Assembly: GCA_030803735.1 (NCBI GenBank)
Contig: JAURUC010000001.1
Span: forward strand, 3,799,501 to 3,863,500
Reading direction: 5' to 3'
DNA from: Actinopolyspora lacussalsi
GTDB taxonomy: Bacteria > Actinomycetota > Actinomycetes > Mycobacteriales > Pseudonocardiaceae
Length of the DNA stretch: 64,000 nt
Of the stretch, positions 43,717 through 52,415 are shown in pieces; the first letter of the stretch is position 1; every line of letters starts with the position of its first letter. The notes beneath the pieces are model-generated. The model was not told the DNA's origin, did not search any database, and saw only the letters and a program-made list of their open reading frames with translations. A program made the position numbers and the translations under genes.

Positions 43717-46305
43717 GTGAATCACCCCAGCGCCACACGGCCCGCGCCGGACGCGGGTTCAGCAGCCCGGCTGTGGGAGGTCGCACAACACCGCGAGGCC
43801 ACGCGCCTGCGGAAGGAAATAGCCGCCAACCCGAACAAACCCCTCACCGCGGTGGTGCGTGGTCCCGGCGGGTACGGCAAGACGAGTCTGCTGAACCTGC
43901 TCGCCCGCACCTACCGCGAAATGGGCGCCACGGTGCGTGAATCGGCCGACTTCGACCCGGCGGAGATCCGCTCCGGCGCTGCCGCGCTGCTGCTCGACGA
44001 CGCCCACCTGCTGCACCCCGCCACACTGTGCGAGGTGGAGGCCCTGGCCGCCGCCGGCCCGGTACGCGTGATCCTGGCCTGCCGTCCCTGGCCGTTCCCG
44101 GAGGAACTGGCGCGGCTCTGCGCACGCTTCGCCACGGGCAGGTCGGTCGTGGACCTGCCCGAGCTCGGCGTCACCGAGATCGCCGAAGTGCTCCGCGCGG
44201 TCCCCGGGGCGCCGGGCGACGCCGAGGCGGCGCAGCGGCTGCGGAAGTTCACCGGCGGAGTTCCCGCCCTCGTGGGACGCGCGTTCGAAACGCTGGAGCC
44301 ACGTGAGCTCGCCGCCGGTGGGGCGGAGCGCCTGCCGCGGTCCGCACTGGACAGGTTCGACCACGAACTGTCCGCACTGGACCGAACCGCGCGCGGTTGC
44401 CTCACCGCGCTCGCAGTCGGCGCCGAACCACATCCCGCGCTGCTGGCCACTGTGCTCGACGAGGAATCCCCCGAGATCACCACCGCCGTGGCGGCACTGC
44501 GCTCCGCCGGTCTGCTGGACGACACCGACACGCCCCCGCCCATGGTCGCCCGTGCCGTGCTGGAACTGACGGACTGGCAAGAACGACTGGCGGTGCTGCG
44601 CGTGCTGCTGCGCGTCCGGCTGGACCGCGGTGGCCCCGTGCTGCCGTTGCTGCGGCCGCTGCTGGGATCCGAGTCCGTCCTGCCGTGCGACGAAACGCTG
44701 GCAGCCGCCTTCGACACCGCGGGCGGCCAGGCACTGAGCCAGTCCTCGGAAGTGGGCGAGTCCCCGGAAGTGGCGGTTCGGATGTTCGACGCGGCCGTGA
44801 CCACCGGTCTGCCCGCGTCCTCGGTCACCGCCCGCAAGGCGTGGGCGGTCGCGCTGACCGGACGATTCGACGAGGCGCTGCGCCTTGCCGACCGGGTGAT
44901 AGCCGACGAGACCGCTTCCGAACGTGCCACCGCCATCCAGGTGGCGGCGGCGGTGCTGACACACCGCGGGCTGCCCGAACGAGCCGCGGAGCTGTGCCGC
45001 TGGTCCGCCCGCCACGTCCGCTGGCCGGGGGACAGTTCCTGCGCCGTGCTCGGACTCATCTGCACCGGCAGGCTCGGCGAGGCCGTCGAACTGCTGCGTA
45101 CCGAAGCCGAAGAAGCGCCCACCTCGGTGTCCGGGGCGAGCACCCAGCTCGCCTCCGGTCTGCACGAATCGGTCGGCGGTACGGCTTCGGAGGCGCTGAA
45201 CACACTGGTCCGAGCCGCCTCGCTGGCCGAGCCCGTCGGTGGGGCGCTGCTCACCCCGGACACCCCGGCAGCCGTCGCGGCCACGGTCGCGCTGCACTGC
45301 GGGGAGCACGACGTCGCCGATTCGGTGCTGCGACGGGCCGTCACGGCCGACAGCGGCGGTCCGCTGTTTCGCACCAGGCACCGGTTGCTCGCCACCTGGT
45401 TACCGCTGTTGCGGGGTGACACCACGGTGGCCAAGCGGGAGCTCGGCGCACTGCTGTCCAGCACCGGTGAGCTCGCCCCGCGTGATCGACTGCACGCGGT
45501 GGCGATCGAGGCGGGTATCGCGAGCCGCGACAACGACATGGCGGCGCTGGGGCAGGCACGCACCAGGGCACGTCGGGCGATGGCCGAACACCCGGTGGAC
45601 CTGTTCGCGTTGCTTCCGCTGGGCGAACTCGCCGTGGCCACCGCGAGGCTGCGGGACGACGAGTGGCTGCTGCCGCAGCTGCGGCAGGCACACGAACTGC
45701 TGGCGGCGCTCGGCGACCCCCCGCTGTGGGCGGCTCCGCTGCGCTGGCGCGAGATGCAGGCCGCCATCGTGGTCGAGGAGTACGACCGGGCGGCCGAGCA
45801 CGCCGCCGTGCTCGAACGGACGGCGCGGCACAACCAGCTCGCCGCCGCGCTGGCAGCGGCGGGGGCGGTGTGGCTGCGCGTGCTCGAAAACGAGGTGGAC
45901 CCGGCAGCGGTGGAAAGCGCGGCACGGACGCTGCACGCGGTCGGACTCGCCTGGGACGGTGCCGGACTGGCCGGACAGGCGGCGATCCACACCACCGACC
46001 GGAACGCGATGCCCGCCCTGCTGGAATGTGCGCGTGGACTGAGCGGGAAGGGGAACCGTTCGCAGCGGCAGTCGAGCGGAACCGGTGGGGACATCGGCGC
46101 GGCGGGCGGTGAGGCGCAGCTGCTGAGCGACAGGGAACGGGAGGTGGCCGAGCTGGTGCTCGGCGGGATGACCTACAAGCAGGTCGGCCAGCGGCTGTTC
46201 ATCTCGGCCAAGACGGTCGAGCACCACATCGGCCGGATCAAGCAGCGGCTGGACTGCGCCGACAGGCAGCAACTCCTGGAGAAACTCCGCTCCTTGTTGA
46301 GGTGA
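43717..46305 (+). CDS. Large ATP-binding LuxR-family regulator, IniR-like
   Basis: An 862-aa regulator with STAND/MalT-like layout. An AAA-type N-terminal domain has Walker A VRGPGGYGKTSLLNLLA (about 47-63) and Walker B ALLLDDAHLLHP. A long helical, TPR-like middle contains repeated paired helices (ELCRWSARHVRW, FETLEPRELAAG, RLGEAVELLRTEAEE). The C-terminal LuxR helix-turn-helix is LSDREREVAELVLGGMTYKQVGQRLFISAKTVEHHIGRIKQRL. Start GTG 43717 (VNHPSATRP) is chosen over TTG 43705; neither has a strong ribosome site. In mycobacteria IniR, a regulator of this class encoded next to iniBAC, activates that operon in response to sugar release. Adjacency here suggests the same role. Confidence 0.88.
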   Translation: MNHPSATRPAPDAGSAARLWEVAQHREATRLRKEIAANPNKPLTAVVRGPGGYGKTSLLNLLARTYREMGATVRESADFDPAEIRSGAAALLLDDAHLLHPATLCEVEALAAAGPVRVILACRPWPFPEELARLCARFATGRSVVDLPELGVTEIAEVLRAVPGAPGDAEAAQRLRKFTGGVPALVGRAFETLEPRELAAGGAERLPRSALDRFDHELSALDRTARGCLTALAVGAEPHPALLATVLDEESPEITTAVAALRSAGLLDDTDTPPPMVARAVLELTDWQERLAVLRVLLRVRLDRGGPVLPLLRPLLGSESVLPCDETLAAAFDTAGGQALSQSSEVGESPEVAVRMFDAAVTTGLPASSVTARKAWAVALTGRFDEALRLADRVIADETASERATAIQVAAAVLTHRGLPERAAELCRWSARHVRWPGDSSCAVLGLICTGRLGEAVELLRTEAEEAPTSVSGASTQLASGLHESVGGTASEALNTLVRAASLAEPVGGALLTPDTPAAVAATVALHCGEHDVADSVLRRAVTADSGGPLFRTRHRLLATWLPLLRGDTTVAKRELGALLSSTGELAPRDRLHAVAIEAGIASRDNDMAALGQARTRARRAMAEHPVDLFALLPLGELAVATARLRDDEWLLPQLRQAHELLAALGDPPLWAAPLRWREMQAAIVVEEYDRAAEHAAVLERTARHNQLAAALAAAGAVWLRVLENEVDPAAVESAARTLHAVGLAWDGAGLAGQAAIHTTDRNAMPALLECARGLSGKGNRSQRQSSGTGGDIGAAGGEAQLLSDREREVAELVLGGMTYKQVGQRLFISAKTVEHHIGRIKQRLDCADRQQLLEKLRSLLR

Positions 46306-46869
46306 TTGGTCTCCCGGGTGGCGTAGTCGGACGCTTGGCGGAACCTCCGGCACGGCTCTCGCTGCGGGGAGGCCCGACATCGGGTAGCCACCTTCATGAG
46401 GGGGCGGTGCCGGTTGCGTAGCTGGTTGCGTAGCTGGTTGCGTAGCCGTCACGTGAGTCGGCGCCTTGGGAGCGTTGGGCCGGCTCTTGGGTAGCGACCT
46501 ACGCGGCGAGCGGCCCGGCCTCGCAATGCATCCGACTCACGCACCGGGACTCGTGCGCTGCTTACCCGGATAGTCGCTTCCCGACGAGGGTTCCGGAGCG
46601 GCACGATTTCGCGAGAAATTGAGGCCCACGAGCAGCGGTGTGTCCCCGACTCCGTCAATTTCTCGCGAAATCGCGGAACCACCGGTGCCGACGAATGGCC
46701 GCACTCCCACCACCCTCGCAGTCGGCACCGCCGCGGGTTCTCCCGTGCGGCTCTCGCGAGGACGGCCCCGACGTTGTGTAGGTCGCTACCCGAGGTCGGG
46801 GCACCCGCAGCGAGAGCCGTACGAGAGGTTCCGCCGAGCGACCAGCTACGCACGCCGCGCCCGGGAGCT
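46306..46869. repeat. Gene-free gap rich in dispersed repeats
   Basis: This 560-bp gap holds no gene. It contains a copy of the first repeat module at 46338-46388, an inverted pair of the ATTTCGCGAGAAAT core at 46604-46622 and 46654-46673, and a reverse-complement copy of the composite element from 46834 down to 46655 that parallels the one at 16851-17050. Several of these repeats nest or abut, which suggests repeated insertion at one site. Confidence 0.75.
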
Positions 46870-47952
46870 CTAACCTCCGGAGTGGAGGGAAAGTCCGGCC
46901 CGCAGTTCTCCCACGATCTCGAACATCGCCTCCCGCAGCCTGGCACTGGCTCCGAACAGGTTCGCGAAACCGTGGATGAGGTCGGGGAACCTGCGGGAGA
47001 TGACCGGTACACCGGCCTCGGACAGCCGCCTCCCGTACTCCTCGCCCTCGTCCCGCAGCGGATCGAAGCCCGCCGTGATCAGCACCGTGGGCGCCAGCCC
47101 GGTGAGGTCCTCGTTGCGCAGTACCGAGAGCCGCTGGTCACTCCGTGCGGAGACCTCGGGCTGGTACATGTCCATGAACCAGTCCATGTCCCCGTCGGTG
47201 AGCAGGAAGCCGTTCCCGAACAGCTCGCGGGAGCGGCGCCGGGTGCCCGCGTCCGTGGCCGGATACAGCAGCAGCTGCAGCACGGGGCTCTTGAGCCCGT
47301 TCGCGGTGGCGTGCTGCGAGACCACGGCCGCCAGGTTGCCTCCCGCGCTGTCTCCGCCCACCGCGATCGAGTCGGCGCTGGAACCGAGGTCCTCGGCGTT
47401 CTCCAGCACGTACTGGTACGCGTCGACCGCGTCCTCGGCCGCCGCGGGGAAGGGGTGTTCGGGCGCCAGCCGATAGTCCACCGAGAGCACCCTGATGTCG
47501 GCGTGTTTGGCGAGGAACCGGCACAGCTCGTCGTGGGTGTCGAGATCACCCACGACCCAACCGCCGCCGTGGTAGAAGACGAGCAACGTGCTCGGCTCGG
47601 TGCGGCCTTCCGGGCGGTACAGCCTGGCGGGCAGCTCGCCCGAGCCCGCGGACACGGTGCGTTTGCTGACCTGGACCCCGGAAACTCCCGCACCGCGGAC
47701 GACCTCGATGCCCTGCGCCATGCTCGCGCGGGCCTTCTCCGGGGTGTCGGCGGCCATGCGTTCCTGACCTGCCAGTGCCTGCAACCGCAGCAGTGCTTGT
47801 ACTTCCAGGGCCAGCTCCTGGCCGTCGACCCGCGTGGGCGGCCCGGCGACGCGCCGCAGCAGCGGGCGCGGGAGCCGGAGCAGGCTCAGCAGTACGGCTG
47901 ACTGGGCACGTTGTTGTACCGAGGCGGGGATGGCATCGAGAACCTTGGACAC
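46870..47952 (-). CDS. Alpha/beta-hydrolase of the hormone-sensitive lipase family
   Basis: A probable carboxylesterase or lipase of 360 aa. The oxyanion motif is VFYHGGGWVVGD (about 128-139), the nucleophile GDSAGGN (Ser about 203), the acid Asp in GFDPLRDEG, and the catalytic His in DLIHGFANLF. The first 80 residues are helical (LRLPRPLLRRVAG, LEVQALLRLQALAGQE), the cap region. No signal peptide is evident. It is divergent from the FMN reductase gene; the gap 47953-48202 is the shared promoter region and contains CACTAC/GTAGTG arms near 47991 and 48013. Confidence 0.92.
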   Translation of the reverse strand: MSKVLDAIPASVQQRAQSAVLLSLLRLPRPLLRRVAGPPTRVDGQELALEVQALLRLQALAGQERMAADTPEKARASMAQGIEVVRGAGVSGVQVSKRTVSAGSGELPARLYRPEGRTEPSTLLVFYHGGGWVVGDLDTHDELCRFLAKHADIRVLSVDYRLAPEHPFPAAAEDAVDAYQYVLENAEDLGSSADSIAVGGDSAGGNLAAVVSQHATANGLKSPVLQLLLYPATDAGTRRRSRELFGNGFLLTDGDMDWFMDMYQPEVSARSDQRLSVLRNEDLTGLAPTVLITAGFDPLRDEGEEYGRRLSEAGVPVISRRFPDLIHGFANLFGASARLREAMFEIVGELRAGLSLHSGG

Positions 47953-48202
47953 GGCTGGACCTTTCCACGGGACCGTTACTGTGTGATGTGCACTACGCGG
48001 AGGCTACCGATGGGTAGTGCGTGGTGCGAGACACGCGGTGGACAATTGACCTCGACCGCGCTTCAACTTTTACCGTTGCGGGGCTGGTCGCTCCCGGGAG
48101 GGCGGCCGATCGTGTAAGGGTGCTTGCCGATGTGGTGACATCAGGTAATCGATCGCGTGGTTCACGGGGCGGGCTGTGCACCCGTGTGGGTGAGGAAGGA
48201 TT

Positions 48203-48763
48203 GTGTCGATGGCTGTGACCGTAGTGGGGATCGGTGGTTCGGTCCGAGCCGACTCGCAATCCGAACGGGCCCTGCAGGCCGTGTTGGCGGGCGCCAGGGA
48301 CAGCGGCGCCAAGGTGCAGGCCATAACCGGTGAAGAGCTGATCATGCCGTTCTTCGACACGTCGGTGTCCGAGCGGACCGCCAACGCCCGGGCGCTGGTG
48401 CGTGCCCTTCGCGATGCCGACGGGGTGGTGCTCGCCTCGCCCGGTTACCACGGCACCGTTTCCGGACTGGTGAAGAACGCCCTCGACTACGCGGAGGACC
48501 TGCGCGAGGACGAGCGTCCGTATCTGCAGGGACGTGCCGTCGGCTGCGTCGGTATCGCGTACGGCTGGCAGGCGACCGTGACCACGTTGCAGGCGTTACG
48601 TTCGGTGGCCCACGCGCTGCGGGGATGGCCGACCCCGTTGGGGGCTGCCGTGAACTCGGCCGAGACCGGGCTCGGGCCCGGCGGCGAGTGCGCCGATGCC
48701 AAGGTCGCCTCGACACTGCACACCATCGGGGAGCAGGTGGCGGAGTTCGCCCTCGGAAGCTGA
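48203..48763 (+). CDS. NADPH-dependent FMN reductase-like flavoprotein
   Basis: A 186-aa flavodoxin-fold protein. TVVGIGGSVRADSQSERAL is the FMN phosphate loop, and VLASPGYHGTVSGLVKNALDYAEDL is the characteristic NADPH-dependent FMN reductase segment that stacks on the flavin. GTG 48203 has AGGAAGGA 3-4 bp upstream; the ATG two codons later is an alternative. It probably supplies reduced FMN or reduces quinones. It is followed at a distance by dps. Confidence 0.9.
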   Translation: MSMAVTVVGIGGSVRADSQSERALQAVLAGARDSGAKVQAITGEELIMPFFDTSVSERTANARALVRALRDADGVVLASPGYHGTVSGLVKNALDYAEDLREDERPYLQGRAVGCVGIAYGWQATVTTLQALRSVAHALRGWPTPLGAAVNSAETGLGPGGECADAKVASTLHTIGEQVAEFALGS

Positions 48764-48912
48764 CGCCGCTCTTCCCGTCACACTGTTCCGCCCCGTTCGT
48801 CGATCCCGCCGAAAAGCTCCACGAGCCGTTTCGGAACGGGAACCTCCGGGTACGCCTCGTGCAGTCCCCCGTATCCGATGTCACACCGGGGATTGCGAGG
48901 AGGTACGACGAA

Positions 48913-49398
48913 ATGGCCGAAAAGGGTCCGATCACCAGTCCGTTGGCCGAAGCCGAGCGCGACATCACCGCCAAGTCTCTCCAGGCCACCCTGGTTGACC
49001 TCGTCGACCTGCATCTGGTTGCCAAACAGGCGCATTGGAACGTGGTGGGCAGCGATTTCCGCAGTGTTCACCTGCAGCTGGACGAGCTGGTCAGCAACGC
49101 CAGGGAGTTCGCCGACAGCGTCGCCGAACGTGCGGCGACGATCGGTGTTTCCCCCGACGCGCGGGCGGGCACTGTGGCCGAGAGCTCGGGCGTGCCGGAG
49201 TTCGACTCGGGGTGGCGCCAGGACCACGACGTGATCGCGGCGATCGTCGAGGCCCTCGGAAAGTTGATCAGGCGGTTGCGCGCGCGGATCGACGAGACCG
49301 ACAAGACCGACCTGGTGACCCAGGATCTGCTGATCTCGATCGCCGCCAAGTTGGAGGAGGCCCACTGGATGTGGCAGGCCAAGCTCTCGGGTAGTTGA
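48913..49398 (+). CDS. dps: Dps-family DNA-binding ferritin-like protein
   Basis: A 161-aa miniferritin that stores iron and shields DNA during oxidative or starvation stress. The inter-subunit ferroxidase site shows as KQAHWNVVGSDFRSVHLQLDELV (His, Asp and Glu ligands at about 37-58), and the partner helix in LVTQDLLISIAAKLEEAHWMWQAKL. ATG 48913 follows GAGGAGG. The short N-terminal tail has few basic residues, so DNA binding may be weak. The next small gene lies 36 bp downstream and is likely co-transcribed. Confidence 0.94.
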   Translation: MAEKGPITSPLAEAERDITAKSLQATLVDLVDLHLVAKQAHWNVVGSDFRSVHLQLDELVSNAREFADSVAERAATIGVSPDARAGTVAESSGVPEFDSGWRQDHDVIAAIVEALGKLIRRLRARIDETDKTDLVTQDLLISIAAKLEEAHWMWQAKLSGS

Positions 49399-49434
49399 TT
49401 TTTCCGTCACACATCGTGCGTGGAGGCGAGAACG

Positions 49435-49632
49435 GTGCGAAAGATCGCCGATTGCAGGGAAACCCCCAGCGTCGTGAACTGCACGCTGACGATCACCGGT
49501 GAGGAGAACGAGGTGGTGCGGGCCGCGGCCGAGCACGCGGTCTCGGTGCACGGCCACGAGGACACCGAGGATCTTCGCGAGATGATTCGCGGTTCGCTCA
49601 AGGACGAACGGAGCTCCACCGCTACCGGCTGA
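49435..49632 (+). CDS. DUF1059 small protein
   Basis: A 65-aa protein starting VRKIADCRETPSVVNCTLTITGE, the DUF1059 pattern with two Cys flanking a strand, then EEVV-like helix residues and HGHEDTEDLREMIRGSLKDE. GTG 49435 has GGAGG 9 bp upstream; the frame opens at 49420. It follows dps on the same strand and may belong to the same stress transcript. The last about 67 bp and the following 16 bp are duplicated at 52261-52343. Confidence 0.85.
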   Translation: MRKIADCRETPSVVNCTLTITGEENEVVRAAAEHAVSVHGHEDTEDLREMIRGSLKDERSSTATG

Positions 49633-49648
49633 CGTCCGGAGCGGCGCC
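49566..49648 (+). repeat. 83-bp direct repeat, left copy
   Basis: Matches 52261-52343 with 4 differences, including 57 identical consecutive bases (49576-49632 versus 52271-52327). The left copy is the 3' end of the DUF1059 gene. Two of the differences are silent codon changes, so the right copy may be the remnant of a paralogous gene. Confidence 0.9.
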
Positions 49649-49704
49649 GAGCCCGCGAACACCCCTGGGGAGGGGCCGGAATCCCGTACGGATCCGGTAG
49701 GGGA

Positions 49705-49756
49705 CGGGCGGTGGCGTCGCCGTGCGGAGCTTCCGCGCCCGCGACGCCACCGCCCG
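49705..49756. terminator. Long hairpin between DUF1059 and the ABC exporter genes
   Basis: Perfect 16-bp arms CGGGCGGTGGCGTCGC (49705-49720) and their complement (49741-49756), loop 20 nt, between convergent genes. It could stop transcripts from both sides. Confidence 0.7.
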
Positions 49757-49821
49757 GTTCTCGATTTCGAGAGCGGAGGAAACGGTCCGGTGCCTTCCCG
49801 TTGGCTGTTCCTGATGCCCGC

Positions 49822-50457
49822 TCACGTTCCGCTGTTGCGTTCGAGCCGGTATGCCCAGGAGCTGAGTCCTCGAGTTACGAAGTGCACAGCCAACGCGGTG
49901 GGCACCAGACACAGGGCGGGAACCCACTTTCCGTGCTGCGCCGGGTACATCGTCAGGGGAAGATATGGTTCGACGTTGGTGAGCAGATTGTCGGTGAGCG
50001 CCAGGGCGAAGTATCCGGCGATACTCACAGCCCCGCCGAGCGGGGGGCCCAGCAACGCCGACAGCAGCAGCGTGAACCCGCCCATCGTGAGCGTGTTCGG
50101 CAGTATCCACCAGAGGTCGACTCCGGCGGGCATCGTGTGCTTTCCGACGAGTGCGGGTAGCACCGGCAGCGCGATGGCCGTCGCGGCCAGCACGACAGCG
50201 AGCAGTCTGACCCTGATTCCACCCAGCCGCTCCCACTCCCAACAGCGTGGCCGCAGTATCGCGCTCGCCAGTACGCCTGTGACCACGGCGATCAGTTCAG
50301 GAGTGGGGATCTTGTGCGGGCGGGCGAACGGATTCACACCGAGATCGACGTTGATGGCAGTGCGGTAGAACGCATACGACACGCCTGTTACGGCGACGAC
50401 GAGCAGCAGGAGCATAGGTACCCGTCGCGCGAGCAGGACAAGCCGTAATGTCGTCAT
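49822..50457 (-). CDS. Membrane protein of the exporter operon
   Basis: A membrane protein of about 211 aa. ATG 50457 (MTTLRLVLLARRVPM) overlaps the end of the upstream ABC gene by 4 bp, so it is coupled to it. About six hydrophobic helices: VPMLLLLVVAVTGVSYAF, IAVVTGVLASAIL, LLAVVLAATAIALPVLPALV, ILPNTLTMGGFTLLLSALLG, LGGAVSIAGYFALAL, and VPALCLVPTALAVHFV. No family signature is recognised. It is probably a permease subunit or accessory protein of the adjoining ABC system. Confidence 0.78.
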   Translation of the reverse strand: MTTLRLVLLARRVPMLLLLVVAVTGVSYAFYRTAINVDLGVNPFARPHKIPTPELIAVVTGVLASAILRPRCWEWERLGGIRVRLLAVVLAATAIALPVLPALVGKHTMPAGVDLWWILPNTLTMGGFTLLLSALLGPPLGGAVSIAGYFALALTDNLLTNVEPYLPLTMYPAQHGKWVPALCLVPTALAVHFVTRGLSSWAYRLERNSGT

Positions 50458-52199
50458 GGTCTGCTGTCCAGCGCGCATTCGGTGATTCGCCGTTCGTGAG
50501 CGGCGAGCCAGGTTCGGACCTCCTGCTTCGAGGCAGTGCCGAAAGCCGGAATGTCGGAGATCCTCGGGCGCAAGCCGCTGGTCTGTTCGGCACGGCCCGC
50601 CAGCCAGTAGGACAGCTCAGTGGCGATGTCCGCCGGGTGTCGGGATTCGAGCACGGTACGAGCCATGTCGGGTTGGGCACGCTCGGGGAACCGAACCGCG
50701 CAGGCGGGAGAACCGGCCAGCCCGTAAGCGATCTGCCGTTGCAGGCTCCTCTTAGAGCCGGCCATATCAGTGCGGACTCGGATTCCGACACCGACGATGC
50801 CGTCGGGTCTCGAGTCAGCCCGGGATCCGCCCAGCAGCGCACTGTCCCAGACTTGTTCACCGTGCGTGGGCACGTTGCCGTAGGCCTGATAGACCGGTTC
50901 AGCGGCAGCGATCAATTTGCCGAGCTCCGGCTGGTGGGCCTGATGTACGCAGTAGCGGACCCCCGCCTCGGTCCGGCAGGTTCGTGGTGGTTCGGAAGCC
51001 GCTTCGGCGAGTCGGGGATCAGTGCCGAGCGGCGCCAGCAACATCCCGAGCACCAGCACGATTAGTCCCCCGGTGCTCCAGGACGGGATCTTCCATCGGC
51101 GTGAGCGTGCCAGTGCGCGGGAGGCCATGAGGCTTGTCGCGGTCGTGACCAGCAACAGGAACGCCAGGCGGTAGCCGACAACGGACAGATTGGCGGTCTG
51201 TCCCACCCCGGCGCCGTCGTACGTGACCGGGACGATCGCGCGGAAATTGCCCGAGCTGGCCATGTTGAGCTGGATCGCCAGAAAACCGAGCACCAATATC
51301 AACGGGCTGACCCACGCTGTGGTCGTCAGCACACCGGCGAAGTACCCGACCGCGGTGGCGGTGAACACGCTCAACAGGCCGGTGAGTACTGGGAGCGGGC
51401 CAGGACCTCCCGCATGAGCTGTCAGAGTCGTCAGCACCACCAGCGGGACCATGCCCAATACGTAGCTGCCGGTGAAAACACCACCGAGCAAACCGAGCTG
51501 GCGGATCGCGATCGGTGCGCCGCTGCGGAGCGAGCTGGCCAGATTGGTGAGCCGGTCCGGACCGGTCAGACGTCCCGCGGCGAGAACGGCGACGGTCCCG
51601 CACAGTTGCGCGATGTCCTCGAGCAGATGGCTGGACAGCAGGACGGTTCGTTGCTCGCCGAGCTCGCCGAGCAGCTCCCGCAGCCGTAGTCGCTGCCCCG
51701 GATCCAGGCCCACTGTGGGTTCGTCCAGCACGAGGACAGATGGATCGTGCACCAAAGCGGCCGCGAGACCGAGACGTTGCCGTTGGCCACCGGAGAGCTT
51801 TCGCACCCGTAGGCGTGCGTATTCGGACAGCGATACCGATTCCAGAGCGCGTTCCGCGGCGGGTAGACATTCCGCGTCGGGCAGACCGTTGATCCATCCC
51901 GCGTAGGCGACCGTGTCACGGGTCCGCATCTCGGAGGCGAGCGAGAACCGCTGTGGGACGTAACCGAGCAGTTTTCGTGCTGCCGTGCGGCCCTGCGAGG
52001 TGCCCAAGTCGTTCCCGCTCAGCAGTATTCGTCCCTCGGAGGGAAGGGAAACAGTGGTGAGCAGCGAGAGCAGAGTCGTCTTGCCGGCGCCGTTCGGCCC
52101 CAGTAGGCCGTTGACTCCCTTCCCGAAGGTCCACGAGACGTCGTGCAACGCGGTGTGCCGTCCGTACCGGAAGGTCACCCGGTCCAGCTCCACGTCCAA
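50454..52199 (-). CDS. ABC ATPase fused to a permease-like domain with a large extracytoplasmic tail
   Basis: A 581-aa fusion. Residues 1-205 are an exporter-type ATPase: Walker A LLGPNGAGKTT (about 33-43), signature LSGGQRQRLGLAAAL, Walker B VLVLDEPTVGLD, H-loop LLSSHLLED. Residues about 225-390 carry six hydrophobic segments (VLGMVPLVVLTTL, GYFAGVLTTTAWVSPLILVLGFLAI). Residues 400-581 are polar with Cys pairs (CRTEAGVRYCVHQ) and look extracytoplasmic. The ATPase lacks the usual C-terminal extension and the membrane part starts abruptly, so it looks like an in-frame joining of once-separate ATPase and permease genes. A complete exporter would pair it with the downstream membrane protein. Confidence 0.85.
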   Translation of the reverse strand: MDVELDRVTFRYGRHTALHDVSWTFGKGVNGLLGPNGAGKTTLLSLLTTVSLPSEGRILLSGNDLGTSQGRTAARKLLGYVPQRFSLASEMRTRDTVAYAGWINGLPDAECLPAAERALESVSLSEYARLRVRKLSGGQRQRLGLAAALVHDPSVLVLDEPTVGLDPGQRLRLRELLGELGEQRTVLLSSHLLEDIAQLCGTVAVLAAGRLTGPDRLTNLASSLRSGAPIAIRQLGLLGGVFTGSYVLGMVPLVVLTTLTAHAGGPGPLPVLTGLLSVFTATAVGYFAGVLTTTAWVSPLILVLGFLAIQLNMASSGNFRAIVPVTYDGAGVGQTANLSVVGYRLAFLLLVTTATSLMASRALARSRRWKIPSWSTGGLIVLVLGMLLAPLGTDPRLAEAASEPPRTCRTEAGVRYCVHQAHQPELGKLIAAAEPVYQAYGNVPTHGEQVWDSALLGGSRADSRPDGIVGVGIRVRTDMAGSKRSLQRQIAYGLAGSPACAVRFPERAQPDMARTVLESRHPADIATELSYWLAGRAEQTSGLRPRISDIPAFGTASKQEVRTWLAAHERRITECALDSRP

Positions 52200-52260
52200 G
52201 CGGTACAGCCCCTTTGAATCTGTTGATCACCCCGGCGGTCCGAGTGTGTCACGAGGGAAG

Positions 52261-52343
52261 CGAGGACCTCCGCGAGATGATTCGCGGTTCGCTCAAGGAC
52301 GAACGGAGCTCCACCGCTACCGGCTGATGTTCGGAGCGGCGCC
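52261..52343 (+). repeat. 83-bp direct repeat, right copy (DUF1059 gene fragment)
   Basis: Encodes in frame EDLREMIRGSLKDERSSTATG and stop, the same C-terminus as the DUF1059 protein, with no start or upstream part. It is a truncated duplicate. With 49566-49648 it brackets the two-gene ABC exporter. Confidence 0.9.
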
Positions 52344-52382
52344 TCGTACATTTCACGCGAAATGTACGAGGCGCCGCTCCGA
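52331..52382 (-). terminator. Perfect 24-bp hairpin
   Basis: Arms 52331-52354 and 52359-52382 are exact complements (ends TCGGAGCGGCGCC... and ...GGCGCCGCTCCGA), with loop ACGC. It lies just downstream of the Old Yellow Enzyme gene on the minus strand and partly inside the right 83-bp repeat. There is no U-tract. Confidence 0.75.
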
Positions 52383-52415
52383 GATCGTGCCGGTGTCCGG
52401 CAGGTGGGGTGGCGG

